DNA of 64,000 nt from NCBI RefSeq assembly GCF_037126465.1, contig NC_088202.1, positions 120,976,123 to 121,040,122 on the forward strand. The letters run 5' to 3'. The stretch comes from Ornithodoros turicata (Eukaryota > Arthropoda > Arachnida > Ixodida > Argasidae). This document shows, piece after piece, positions 10,981 through 21,299 of the stretch (position 1 is its first letter; every line of letters starts with the position of its first letter). Under the pieces are notes generated by a model, which saw nothing but the letters and a program-made list of their open reading frames with translations, had not been told where the DNA came from and did not search any database. The position numbers and the translations under genes were made by a program.

Positions 10981-11504
10981 CTGAGATAATAAATGTTCAC
11001 TTTGCTGGTTGAGTTGTTCATTCGTGTCATTTTTTCGTGTGCTTCCTCATCCTCAAGGAAATATTATTGCCAACTTCAAGTACTGTAACCTACACCAGCT
11101 CGCTTGCCTTCTACCCCTCTGTTCGATATGAACAATGTCTGCATACGATTCAGATTATTTCTCTAAATATATCCCACTGAAAACCATAGCCGCCTTTTGT
11201 GATACGTTTGACTGTCTAACGGCACCTGCATTAACCAACCACCGAGTACCTTTGTTACCAACAACCATGATGGAACAACAACTACACGGTCCATATTGTC
11301 TATTATTATGCAATATCGAATCAGAATCAACACCATCAAGAGAATCAACATATGTACATGAGAATACAACCATGTACAAAAAAATAAAGTCACAGGACGG
11401 TTACAGTTGCGTAACGCAAATTTCATCGACAGCGCCACCGGCATTGGGCCGTCATTTTAACCGTCCAGCTCTAGTCGAAGCAGTGCATGGCAAGTCAACG
11501 GCAT

Positions 11505-11870
11505 TCCGTGAGATCATTCTTGAACCACAAGCGATCGCACACCGAGCACACCGAGCGGAGCACCCAAATGGGTTCACCATGCTTTGCCTAGTGAAGCCCT
11601 TTGTGGCTCCTTCGGCTTACGCTTGCCTCTGGAGCCTCTCTGCCTCTGCTTCGGCGGCCCGCACTGCAGGGTCCTCGCGCCTACGTTATTGTGCCTCAGC
11701 TTCGGCGGGACGCACGTTGGGTCCCGACGTCGCACCCTCTTGTTTGCGGCCTCGGCTGCACGACGAGCTGGGCCTTCGCGAGCGCTGCGCTTCCGTTCGC
11801 GTTCTCGTGCCCGCCGCAAAGCTTGTGCGACAGCAGGACCCGGTATATCCTTGGCATCTGAAGCAGAATC
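11505..11870 (-). pseudogene. Helitron-type replicase N-terminal relic
   Basis: On the minus strand, across several frames, there are Arg/Glu/Ala repeats: RRARERERKR, RREDPAVRAAEAEAERLQRQ, then NPFG and, after a one-base shift, CSVCDRLWFKNDL (about 11508-11545). Arthropod Helitron-encoded proteins carry a variable number of R.EDP.VRAREAEAK repeats followed by NPFG.ACSVCDRLWF.NDL before the helicase-like region. The match in order and spacing is the basis for the call. At least two in-frame stops and one frameshift break it, and no Rep or helicase motif follows. The GC-rich content also creates a long open frame on the opposite strand (11135-11941), which I reject. Confidence 0.6.
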
Positions 11871-12729
11871 ATCAAGGGTGTTTTTTTACTCCTCCGCGCT
11901 CCTCGTCGTCGTCAGTAATACAAGCGCCATACGAACATTGATCTCGTCGTCGTCTTTTTTCCTTTTGTGGACGACGCTGATGCCGCGATCTCGGGAAACG
12001 AGGCGCTAACAGGTGTCGCTGCAAAAAAAGAAAAGAAGGAGAAGGAGAATCTTTCACGCACGACGAAATGCTTTTCAAGAGAAGCCATCACCACGGAATC
12101 TCTACCACCAACATTCGCAAACAAGCAAAAGAATTCCTCTGGGTAAGTCCCTGCCTCGTATAGCGCGCATAGTTATCGCCCCCCAGTTCGCGGTCCACCG
12201 AACGTAACGCTATCCCCAAGGAAGGCGAAACCTGCGATGCAGGCGCTCCGCTGACGAGCCGATGAATCGGCGCTTCTCCCAGAGCGCATCTATGGTGCCC
12301 GCATATCCCACGGGAAAGCGATTCTCCCCTTTCGTCGTGCGCAGGCTTCTACGGCAGGTTCGATTGCATGGATATACATCACACACATAAGACGACAAAC
12401 TGAGGAAAGCAACCACTTGCGACATCTGGTGCCGCAATTCTTATTGTGGGTCCCTCAGACAGCGTCACAGTCGAGCACGACGAGGTAGAAGCAATGCCAA
12501 CCGAGATGGGGCGTTCGCCTGTCAACGTGTATATCTTTACTATCATTATTATTATTTATTTTATAATGACGTTTTGGCCAACTTTGTTATGCAATTGGAA
12601 TGGCACATAAATAGCCGCGTTTCGTGTGAACGCGACAGAAGCACATTTTACAAATACAGTCACATCTTCTCGTAGCGTTCCTTACCAGCGGATTGAATGA
12701 CGTGGCCGATGTGCGGCCATCTTTAAAGC

Positions 12730-13050
12730 GTTTGCCACTCTTTTATTTAGGAAACGCTCATGGCATCGTCCCAGAAAGCCTGTTGAATTTTGCGAGTTTG
12801 TTGCATGTATTTTCAGGTTTCAGGTATTTGCAATTTTCTACCAACACTTGATGCAGTATCGCTGCTCTACGCGTCGCTGCTGCGATGACAGCTCTTCACA
12901 CACTGACCCAGGCTGTCAACGAAGACCCTCGCGGCGCATCTGGCAAAAATCTCCCATGCGCAAGAATGTTGCCCCAACCCCTGTGCGCGATTTCATCTCC
13001 CTAACATCATTGCTCTTTGCGGAAAAAAAAGTGCATTTGGATATTCTTTT
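12730..13050. other. no supported feature
   Basis: Unique-looking sequence with short open frames only. A possible minus-strand first exon precedes it at 12687-12726 (ATGGCCGCACATCGG ending at donor gtaagg); this is too weak to annotate as a gene. Confidence 0.4.
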
Positions 13051-13051
13051 T

Positions 13052-13150
13052 TTAACAGTCCTTGTACAAAGGAGAATTCTGAAAATTGAAGCAAAACACT
13101 CGGGATCGTGGCCGCCGATATTTCGAAGAAGGACCGTTCTTGTAGTGGTC
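13052..13150 (-). CDS. candidate terminal exon, product unknown
   Basis: An unusually long pyrimidine tract (about 40 bases, ctttctttcaactctatctacctacag) precedes 13150 on the minus strand. The phase-0 frame behind it encodes 32 residues (starts DHYKNGPSSKYRR, ends SPLYKDC) and stops with TAA at 13052. A second frame also stays open, so the phase is not fixed. I found no partner exon and no poly(A) signal close by. Called on the acceptor alone. Confidence 0.2.
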   Translation of the reverse strand, partial: DHYKNGPSSKYRRPRSRVFCFNFQNSPLYKDC

Positions 13151-13159
13151 CTGTAGGTA

Positions 13160-15630
13160 GATAGAGTTGAAAGAAAGAAAAAAAGTAGACGTAGATCACG
13201 CCGGTGCGACCAGCTGCTCCAACACGTTTGGTGCATGAACAACAATAATGAATGACAATGGGATGAGTTGTTTCATGAGAGCAGTAAGCTCGTCTTGAAA
13301 GATTACTTCAGCCTGTATGTCGCTGAGGTAGCTCGCTAAGGCACACGGCGCGGGTCGTCGGTGCTGCTTTAGCGCTCCCCTAGTATCTTCTCAGCGCTGA
13401 AGTGTCGATGGAGTAATAATTCATCGAGGGCATTCTTCAATGTTAGCCGACTGGAGTCGAAGTTTGCTCCAGGTTCCGCGTGTTGAACAATTCGGCGAGC
13501 CAACGACACTTATCTGGTGCAGGAATGCTGCTGTTAGCGAGACATTGAGTCGCAGGCGATGGCTTACGGAGACTGGACTACCGTCGCATTCGATGGGATG
13601 CAATAGGTGCAGTTGGGATCGATTCGTGCGAGGAACGAGTATCAGTCTCTGTTAGATATATCGGCGGCTCACGACATGTGGCTTGTGCTTCAATCCATCT
13701 TCACCGGATCGATGGATTCTCAAATTTTCGGGGAACCCTGCAGCACTGTTAATGCAACGTGAAGTGCAAGCGTATGCAAGCAGAAATAACGAGGAGCCTC
13801 TGAAACAAAATAACGTGCATCCATGCACTTCAGCTCACTAAACTGAATTCATAAGCTATGTCTTCGAAACAGCGAGCCTTTCGTCCTTTCGTACGCACTT
13901 CTCGCTACAAAGACATCTTCGCGAACGTAATCCCACCATATTAAGTATTAAGCGCCTATATTGACACATGCAACCAATAAGGAAAGCTGCACGCCTCTTG
14001 ATTGATGAGGCCCAAACCGACCGACATTCATTACAACGACTTCCTCGCACCGGACGGCGGTATAATTCTCCTTCCAGCCTAGAATTTCTCGACACACTTT
14101 TAGAATCCCGCACGCCCAGGACCATAAGCAGAAATGCTTATTCGTACGGCTATCGCGGAGTAATTTATCAAAGGGTCTGGAACAACGTACCAGTCAAGTA
14201 TAACGTTAAACAATAAGGTTCTCGCAAATATTCCTTTCGCGAGGCCGAAAATTAATGATGGCGTGACATTTTTGTGCAGCGGGCTTAGCGCTCCAGTTGA
14301 AAGCCGGACCGCTCTGCTTATTTATGTGCGTTTTTAGGATATGTCCGCTCGTATAATTACAGTTCGCACTGTCACGACTGCGGTATAAAGGCTGAAATAT
14401 GACTCCCTCCCCAAACAGCGCCCGCATACGATAGTGCGCAACTACTAACACTTAAATTACGGCGCGCTCTCGGTGCCAGCATGAAGTTCTTGCGTCACTT
14501 CTTGACTTTTATTTTGTGCTCAACACAACAGATCAGTTGAATTCTAATGAAAATGTACCAGATACGAAACCGCAGAGTAAGTACAACGAGGTAACAATGG
14601 TAACGCGTGAGTAATGATTGAATGTTTACTCCGAGGTCCGCTTACGACAGCCACTGCTTAGCATCTTCTGTCCAACCATGGCGTCTGAAAAGGTATCTGG
14701 TCTGGTCTAGCTTTAAGTCCGCGTATTAATCTCTCGCCGGAGAGGGGGACCATCGCAATGAGCACCTGCTCTTCGCTTTTAGGGCGGGGACAGTAACATT
14801 TTTGGATCGCGTGCACTCGTGAAAGTTGCTATGCAACGTATTGGCAAACGGCCGTTCAACTTCGCGAAGATTCTTGGACAGTGGTCGAACGCTGCCCACC
14901 AGATGCAGGGCCTTCGTCCTCTTGCGGAATTCTTGTGCTCAACCGGTTTGGCGACGGACCTCTGAAAATCCCGCCCCCCCTCCGTCCCCATCACCATCCC
15001 CTCATCCGTTCCCACTGAGCAATAGGGCAGTTTACCGCCACAGCGGCGGTGAATCGCCCACTTTATCATCATCCTATGTATCTATGTGTGTGTTCGTAAC
15101 GCGTAACGTAAGCATTGCGACCTGTCGCATCCCTCCCAGGTAGCAATACAAAATTACACACACGCAGCACACACCAGACCACATTACATCTTATCTCATT
15201 CATGGGGGAGAAGACAGAGTCACCTAGGAAGACATTCAAACGTGTACTTTCCGCTCCGTATCTTTATTATTGCGCGTTTTTCGAAAACACCCGCCCTGAA
15301 CTTTGTCAAAATTCTCGTGACGACAGGGAGCACAAATAAACCGCCGGCAGTTATTTTTCTCAAAATCGTGCTGCGAGTCATTATTTCGGAACTCCTTCCC
15401 TTCTCTTCTCAAGCACAAGTAAGGAAGGATGGGAGGTGCATAGGGGGTTTCGGCGCCACCTCCGAAATGTTATTTTATGCTATATCTTCGGCGGCCGATT
15501 CATATATGGGAATTCGCCGAAGCAGCAGATCAGATTATCAGTCGCTAACAGAGCTGGGCATTTCGACCCGAAAGAACTCACGATCATCTGATAAGGCGAG
15601 CGTGAGACTGAAGCCGACCCACGCTCACGC
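13160..15630. other. no supported feature
   Basis: About 2.5 kb in which I see neither a recognisable protein nor paired inverted repeats. Open frames up to about 105 codons occur on both strands without splice support. Confidence 0.4.
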
Positions 15631-15639
15631 TCAAGCTGA

Positions 15640-15770
15640 TATGGCGCGTGATCGCTGTGCACCACGAGCGCGATACTGGATCGCCCTCATCCTCGCGCCA
15701 CTGTTTATCGCGATCACAACGTCGAACAAATGAGTTGATCGCGCATGCTGCGATCACCATGAGTCAGTCT
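15640..15770. repeat. GCGATCA/TGATCGC motif cluster 1
   Basis: Four exact TGATCGC or GCGATCA words in about 110 bases, in both orientations (gcgtgatcgctg, tcgcgatcacaa, ttgatcgcgc, tgcgatcacc), with further ATCGC and CGATCA variants nearby. It shares its motif with clusters at 17.0-17.3 kb and 19.9-20.0 kb. Confidence 0.6.
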
Positions 15771-15839
15771 GACACGAACTTTGTACGTGGACGGATGTAG
15801 GCCGATCTAACTGCACGTATGTATCTACACGCCTACAGC

Positions 15840-15975
15840 GTAGAGATTGACACGGGCTGCTATTTTTCCGCGATTCTTGAGTCCGTCAGAAAATGACCTG
15901 GCCCGCCCGTTGCCCACCTGCCTCTAGGAGCTGCCGAAAAAAATATCACTCCAAAATATCCAGAGACTCTGCTCT
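15840..15975 (+). repeat. interspersed repeat, forward copy
   Basis: Forward copy of the repeat seen in reverse at 5170-5320. Shared ordered words are GCTATTTTTC, GTCCGTC, AATGACC, CCTCTAGGAGCTGCC and AATATCCAG. It abuts the AAT microsatellite, which may mark its 3' end. Confidence 0.6.
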
Positions 15976-15976
15976 C

Positions 15977-15978
<2 letters not shown>

Positions 15979-16032
<54 letters not shown>

Positions 16033-16056
16033 TAATAATAATAATAATAATAATAT

Positions 16057-16092
<36 letters not shown>
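15979..16092. repeat. (AAT)n microsatellite
   Basis: About 114 bases of AAT trinucleotide repeat with two short interruptions (aatataat, aatattataat). Poly-Ile/Leu/Tyr frames read through it are artefacts. Confidence 0.97.
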
Positions 16093-16093
<1 letters not shown>

Positions 16094-17029
16094 GCCATAA
16101 ATAAAAATAAAAATAAAGAAATAAAAACAACAATAATAATTACAAAAACACGCACATCCGACATATCGTATAGATCTATACATGGGAGCAGGATATTGTG
16201 TATTCTATTCGTAAACGAGGGGAGGGGGGAGGATGAAAGCGAGATAAGATAACTGAATACACTGTTTTGTAAGTGCACAAAAGTAAACAGATTTCCCAAT
16301 GGTGCTCATCTGATTCCCTAACGAAGGCACGGAAGCGCACAAGAAGAGAAACGCGTTCCACGCCTCCGACGAAAAAAAAAAAGCCCAAATGACAACTATA
16401 GCCGAAGCAACACTTGCGGCCCAACTTGTTCGCGTCGCATAATAAGGTTCGTCAGCCGTGATTGAGACGCAACCTCCTTTGATAGAAAGATTGCGCCCAA
16501 GGTTTGATGAACGGAGTAAAAGGAAGTGGGCATCCTCGCGAGGCTCTGATGTAATTAGTGGAAAAGGCCACGTGATAAACACCGAAAGAAGAAGGAAAAA
16601 AAAAAAAGAGTAAAGAAAAGGTCCAATCGCTGGGTGGTAATGATGGCATCCCCGCCACTCACCCTAGTATTTATCTGGTTCGCTCCCTCAATTTTTGGTA
16701 ATATCCAGTTGTATGTGAGGGATGGGAGATTTCTGTTTGTACCTTCGTTACCTCAATCGCGCAGGAAAACCGCAACTTTAATATCAATAATTGCATTAAC
16801 GTCTCATCGCTGTCAGGGGTTGTTAGAGTACGGGCGAGACGAGGCGCCGGTGGGTGCCGAACACAATTTCCAAGTGTAGAGTTTACGTAGTCAGGGGCAA
16901 TCCGCCTCGTTCCGTAAGTGAAATTAATGCGTAAGGAGAGGTGTACCCTGGGAAGGGTTGCGTAGCCGAGAATTTTCCTCGGCTGGGGGATGTTACCCCT
17001 AGCGTGCAGAACTCGACGAAATCACGCAT

Positions 17030-17317
17030 GATCGCGATAACCCACAATAACCGCCATCACGATCACCAAAGGGATGAGTGTGTCTTTGCAATCGTCATTG
17101 AAGTGCCCTTGCAATGATCGCGGCGCGTTGAAATAACTCACGAAAACCTGCGGTGATCGCGACCAAAAAGCACGGCAGGCATCTGTATTTCGTGATTCCT
17201 GTATTGCGATCACGATGCCGCGCCTCTGCAGGCACTCATGGGAATTACAATGTGATTGCGATCAGGCTGTTTTCCCTGAGCGCGATTATTGCGTGATCGC
17301 GCTCATCACCGCGATCA
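17030..17317. repeat. GCGATCA/TGATCGC motif cluster 2
   Basis: Seven exact TGATCGC or GCGATCA words in 290 bases, in both orientations, plus several one-base variants. For a 7-mer counted on both strands, well below one would be expected. The block is bracketed by GCAGAAC (17006) and its inverse GTTCTGC (17322), so it may be a short TIR element, but no target duplication was found. Confidence 0.65.
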
Positions 17318-17468
17318 TGTTGTTCTGCAAAAGCGCAAAGTACAGGGAAGCGCGCATTTTCTGGGAGCGTTCGCAATGCCGTGTTTCTTTGTTTGTGAGG
17401 AGAAAGAAAAAAAAGAGAGGAGAAATTGAACTCGCCTTCCGACTTGTCCCGCTACTGCTAACATAAAT

Positions 17469-17498
17469 TCTCACCCCCACCCCCACCCCCCACCCCCG
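17469..17498. repeat. C-rich simple repeat
   Basis: A run of CACCCC/CCACCCC units on the plus strand: a low-complexity tract able to form G-rich structure on the other strand. Confidence 0.85.
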
Positions 17499-18134
17499 AA
17501 AAATACTTGTCATGCGCTCTATTCGCCTGTTCGCTATTCACTATGCACACGTTCGCTATTCAGAAGTCCAATGTTCACATGTTCACGCAACGCCGTGTGT
17601 TCCGTCCCATTCTGATTAGTTTTATATTATGGTTGTTGCTCTTGCTTCACTGCTGTCTACCCTCAACATGCCCCTGCCCATAAAATTCAAATATAAGATG
17701 CGAAATTTGCATAACGCTTGTCTTTGGATGCTTTCTTAACTATTGCTATCATGCTCCGACGCAGTCTCTAATTTTTCGTATCTAGTCTTCGCCGATCACT
17801 GTGTCGTTGTGAACCTGTTGCCGGGTGACCAAACGTCTGTTGTGACGATACTAGAATTCTGCAATGTCGGCTTGTGGTGGTGGTGTGTCGTTTTCTGCTT
17901 GCCGGAGTTTGCGTCGCGGACCGGCATGTAGACATACTGGCGACGAGAGGGCCAATGGCGACGTCAGAATCTGTCATAATCGGTAGCCTACACTGTGCTT
18001 CTAACACCAATTATTTATTCAGCGCGCGGAAATACATGAAGGAACAAACATCCTAACATTGACATTGAGAAATACGTGTAGGGTAGTGAGTTTTTAATTT
18101 CTACGTCGCGGAATTTCTCCGGCTTCCTGTCGTT

Positions 18135-18262
18135 TTACCCCTTCACGCTCCGACACAAGGATGAGTTTTTCCACTGTAGTCGGGAGAAGTGAGCCGTTTG
18201 TATTGCACTGGCCACCGAAAAAAGGCGTTCGACGCCACCGGAAGTGGCCGGTATGCCAAAGC
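18135..18262 (-). pseudogene. hAT transposase C-terminus, distal part of interrupted gene
   Basis: Minus-strand frame FGIPATSGGVERLFSVASAI, then RLQ and a stop at 18135. This is the hATC dimerisation signature (IPATS..VER.FS.AG). A one-base shift after RLQ restores VEKLILVSE, which continues as in relatives, so a frameshift has also occurred. The sequence continues the frame left at 19071 on the far side of the inserted element 18263-19070. The hAT transposase is a cut-and-paste DNA transposase; this copy is dead. Confidence 0.8.
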
Positions 18263-19070
18263 CAGACTTGTACAAAATACTGCGCAAAAGTATTTAAAAT
18301 AAGATACTAAATACTCCATGGAAAAAGCATTTAAAATAGAGTACAAAATACTCAAAACTGAAAGTAATTTGAGTAGAGTACTAAATACTCTAAGAAGTAT
18401 TTAAGATACTCTTTAAAGTACTTTAGTATTAGCAGGAAGTGAAACGCGTATTCTGAACGTGGCCTTACAAATGAAGGGAATAAACTTCATCAGCCATGCA
18501 TATCTTTCATTTGCAACGTCTTGGTGTCAAGTAATGTTTGGTGAATTTTGGTGAACCCAAGTAAACTTTGTTGATATGTTCTGACCCAAAACTTCGTAAT
18601 CCCTCCTGTATGTCGGTTCGGGTCTTTCAACCTCTGGCACATGTTTATTGCTTTGATGACCAAGGAAATAAATGCCGGGATTATCTTGTCCCTAATCCCC
18701 TGGTGATTCACCTGGCAATATGAATAGGAACGGTTTTCTGACGAAGTTTGCTATTCATAAGCAAGGCCAGGCTTGGGACCAGCCTATTGTACAAGAGGAC
18801 AGATTCGCGCATTCCCGAAAAAAAGAAAAAGAAGAAAAGGGGGGTTAAATTCCAGTGAGCTGAAAATCTCTGCACGGCGGGAAGCGTGCTGGATATGGCT
18901 TGACGAGGAAGGAAAGTATTTTGAGTACTGAGTAGCAAATACCGAAAAAAGTATTTTAAATACATTAAAAATACTTGTCGCAAAAAAGTATTGAGTAGAG
19001 TACCAAAATACCGGAAAAAGTATTTAAAATACTGTATTTTGAGTACGTATTCAAGATACGTACAAGTCTG
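18263..19070. mobile_element. non-autonomous hAT element, 808 bp, with exact 8-bp TSD
   Basis: The element starts CAGACTTGTAC and ends GTACAAGTCTG, a perfect 11-base terminal inverted repeat. It is flanked by the direct repeat gccaaagc at 18255-18262 and 19071-19078. An 8-bp duplication and CAG ends are hallmarks of the hAT superfamily. Both subterminal regions (18270-18430, 18910-19060) are dense in AGTATTT/AAATACT words in inverted arrangement, probably transposase-binding sites. The middle holds minus-strand frames but no recognisable transposase, so mobilisation in trans is inferred. Confidence 0.88.
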
Positions 19071-19330
19071 GCCAAAGCAGACCTCCGCTAGACGACCCAG
19101 CTTAGGATATCGACTGGTGTCGTGTTTCCAAAAGGTACAGACATCATGCTTGTCATAGTCCTCCGCAAGATACTCGTCAAGCTCAGACGTCTGCCGAACT
19201 TCAGGCACCGGCAGCGCCGTATCAAGGACACCAGATGCCGAGGGCTGTGGAAAGATCCACAGCGCGCTCGGACCATGCTGGAAATTTCCCACTGCTCTTC
19301 TTTTTCCAATCTTTCGCGTTTTCGCGGCAC
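19071..19330 (-). pseudogene. hAT transposase, proximal part of interrupted gene
   Basis: On the minus strand the frame contains ELDEYLAEDYDKHDV, then CTFWKHDTSRYPKLGRLAEVCF, which breaks off at the insertion. hAT transposases have E.E.YL....D...D.L.FW......YP.L...A...L.IPATS at this point. The match resumes with GIPATS at 18262, after one copy of the duplicated gctttggc is discounted. The long continuous minus-strand frame 18708-19412 that spans the junction is accidental. Upstream frames (19260-19412) are degenerate, and the catalytic core is missing. Confidence 0.8.
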
Positions 19331-19439
19331 AGCATAAATGTTTTCTAGCCGTCACTAGAGCTGCCGATATATTTGAAGTGGTCCTGCAGTCAATCGGGGA
19401 CAGCGAAGTCACCCATAGTGTAGGGCATAGACGGAGAGT

Positions 19440-19740
19440 TTGAATTTCTGCCGGAGGGGGCGTGACACAACGCCCCCCCCCCCCCCTTCATGCACAGAGG
19501 TCGGGAAGGGTGTCTGGAATTTCATGTTGCGACGTTGTGAGGCAAATTTTTACAGGATTTTCATGATCACTCGCGTGGAACACGCGATTCTTAGGATATC
19601 CCTCGAAACTTTTCATCTTGAGTGGCAGCTGGGTAGACTTCCCGGAGTAGGCCTGGAGCCCCTGGGAAAGTTCCGTGGGGGCTCAGGCCCCCAAGACCCC
19701 TTGCAGTCGGCGCCTATGGTGTGGGGCTCGTCAACGCGAT
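19440..19740. repeat. GC-rich repeat with poly(C) tract
   Basis: A poly(C) run of about 17 bases lies near 19470-19487. A block at about 19670-19715 (gggggctcaggcccccaag, then accccttgcagtcggcgcc) resembles a widespread interspersed repeat end. No protein is recognised. Confidence 0.4.
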
Positions 19741-19944
19741 CAGACATGATTCTTCGCTGCAGCAACGGCGCAACACTTGCACGCACAACCAGTGCCCAAA
19801 CGACCCACACCCGGGCTCGAACAGCTTTTTATTGCCACTGCAATATTTGATTTGCCTATTTTTGGCCCAAAAGCACAATCACAAGAGAAAATTCACCCTT
19901 CCCTGGCTTTGCTGTGTGCAAGGTGCTATGTGCCAACAGCGCAA

Positions 19945-20015
19945 CTACATGGTGATCGCGAGTGCGATAATTCCTAGATATCACATGAACGGCCTTTACC
20001 TGATATCGTGATCGC
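19945..20015. repeat. GCGATCA/TGATCGC motif cluster 3
   Basis: Two exact TGATCGC words (ggtgatcgcgag, cgtgatcgcatt) with gcgataatt and an atatcac...gatatcgtgat inverted pair between them. Third and smallest cluster of the motif. Confidence 0.4.
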
Positions 20016-20019
20016 ATTC

Positions 20020-20995
20020 GTGTAATCACCCACGTGTAAACAATAGCTAGGCTACTGTCGTGAATGTTTCAATAAAAAAAACATACGAATCTGGACGTGA
20101 CAACTTTTGTGACAGCGATGTCATATTACTGTACGTCTAACCGTGCTTCACAATCTCTACAAATCTTGCTGACATACGCGATGTCTTCCCCGATCATACA
20201 TTTTGAGTAATCATAATATGCGTGTATAATGCATGTAATTCTTACGTATCCCTACAGTAGGCAACCCAGCCAGTGAAACAAACTACCACACCATTATGCG
20301 CGAGATCTTCCCTTATTAATCTAAATGCAGACTGAAATTCTGCAAGTTTCCTAAGTTTAGACCATAAAATGTAAGTTGGCGCGTTTAACTGTGAAACGCC
20401 CCCCGCAGTAACGGCGGTCTCCCGGCTACCCATCGGCATAATGACCTACGGCGTCACACGTTCCACAGGGACTGACCTGTTGTCCATGGAAATCATTAAC
20501 GTCCCCCGAGGAAGTCAGTCAACGTAATGCGGACGAAGATTACCGCCAGGAACCCGCTTCACGCGGACAACACCAGTTTGGAATGCAATGAGGGGCAAAA
20601 GTGTTTCGATTAAAGGGGCAAGGCGGTGCGGTGCGGCTACCTGGCCATGTATGCGAGAAGTACGACGCCGTGTGGTACGTGAGGTGATGTGTTGAAGACA
20701 GCTAGAAGTCCAAGGAGGTGTAAACTGGCAAAAAGACGTGTGTCGCTCACTGCAATCCATTTAGGATAGGATGTCGAAGAAGCACAACAATCGAGTAGAG
20801 GAAAAAATGAATTTCTCCCATTCCCCTTCGATGCACGCATGACGATCGTGACAGTGGACACTACGTGTCAGCTCTCACAATACCATCATTTCGTCTGCCA
20901 TACACACTTGCGCTTTTGTTCTTGGCTACCCAGAATGTTACCTCTTTCTGTGTGTTGCAATATTATCTCGTCAAGCAAAGCGGTATACAACAGCA
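20020..20995. other. no supported feature
   Basis: Nearly 1 kb with short frames only; no conserved protein, tRNA or paired repeat seen. Confidence 0.4.
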
Positions 20996-21005
20996 CGCAT
21001 CACAG

Positions 21006-21288
21006 CACACTCGAAGAAAAAAGGGTGTGGAAAGGTGATAACTTTTATGGTTACCACCTAGGTCAAAATAGCGTCTGATAAAGGGTGTAAAAGGGTGGTA
21101 AAAGAAATTATCATATATCGTAATTGCTAGAAAAAGGCGTACGCCCCCCTCGCTCACCGAATTAGAACCGGTAACTCTATCATTCGAAGGTAAGAGGTAG
21201 AACTTTGCAACCTTTTAGGCACAACGCATGCGACAACTATTACCTCCTGAAAGGTGTAACTTGCTCCACCCTTTTTTCTAAGAGTGCA
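21006..21288. mobile_element. MITE with GCACTC..AGAAAAAAGGGTG ends, about 283 bp
   Basis: The left end (acactcgaagaaaaaagggtg) and the reverse-complemented right end (gcactcttagaaaaaagggtgg) match over about 20 bases with a few changes. Further inside, ggtgataact and aggtgtaact continue the symmetry. It is non-coding. The target duplication could not be fixed. Confidence 0.65.
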
Positions 21289-21299
21289 CTGTTGGAGTG

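Noticed and set aside
11135..11941. Plus-strand open frame of 268 codons, the longest in the window
   Set aside because: Its second half is the antisense of the GC-rich Helitron relic, which explains the lack of stops. The translation is low-complexity Ser/Ala/Arg with no motif.
15860..16299. Minus-strand hydrophobic frames rich in Ile, Leu and Tyr
   Set aside because: They are translations of the AAT microsatellite.
18708..19412. Minus-strand open frame of 234 codons read as one protein
   Set aside because: It crosses from the hAT transposase into the inserted element at 19070/19071; the C-terminal half is element sequence.
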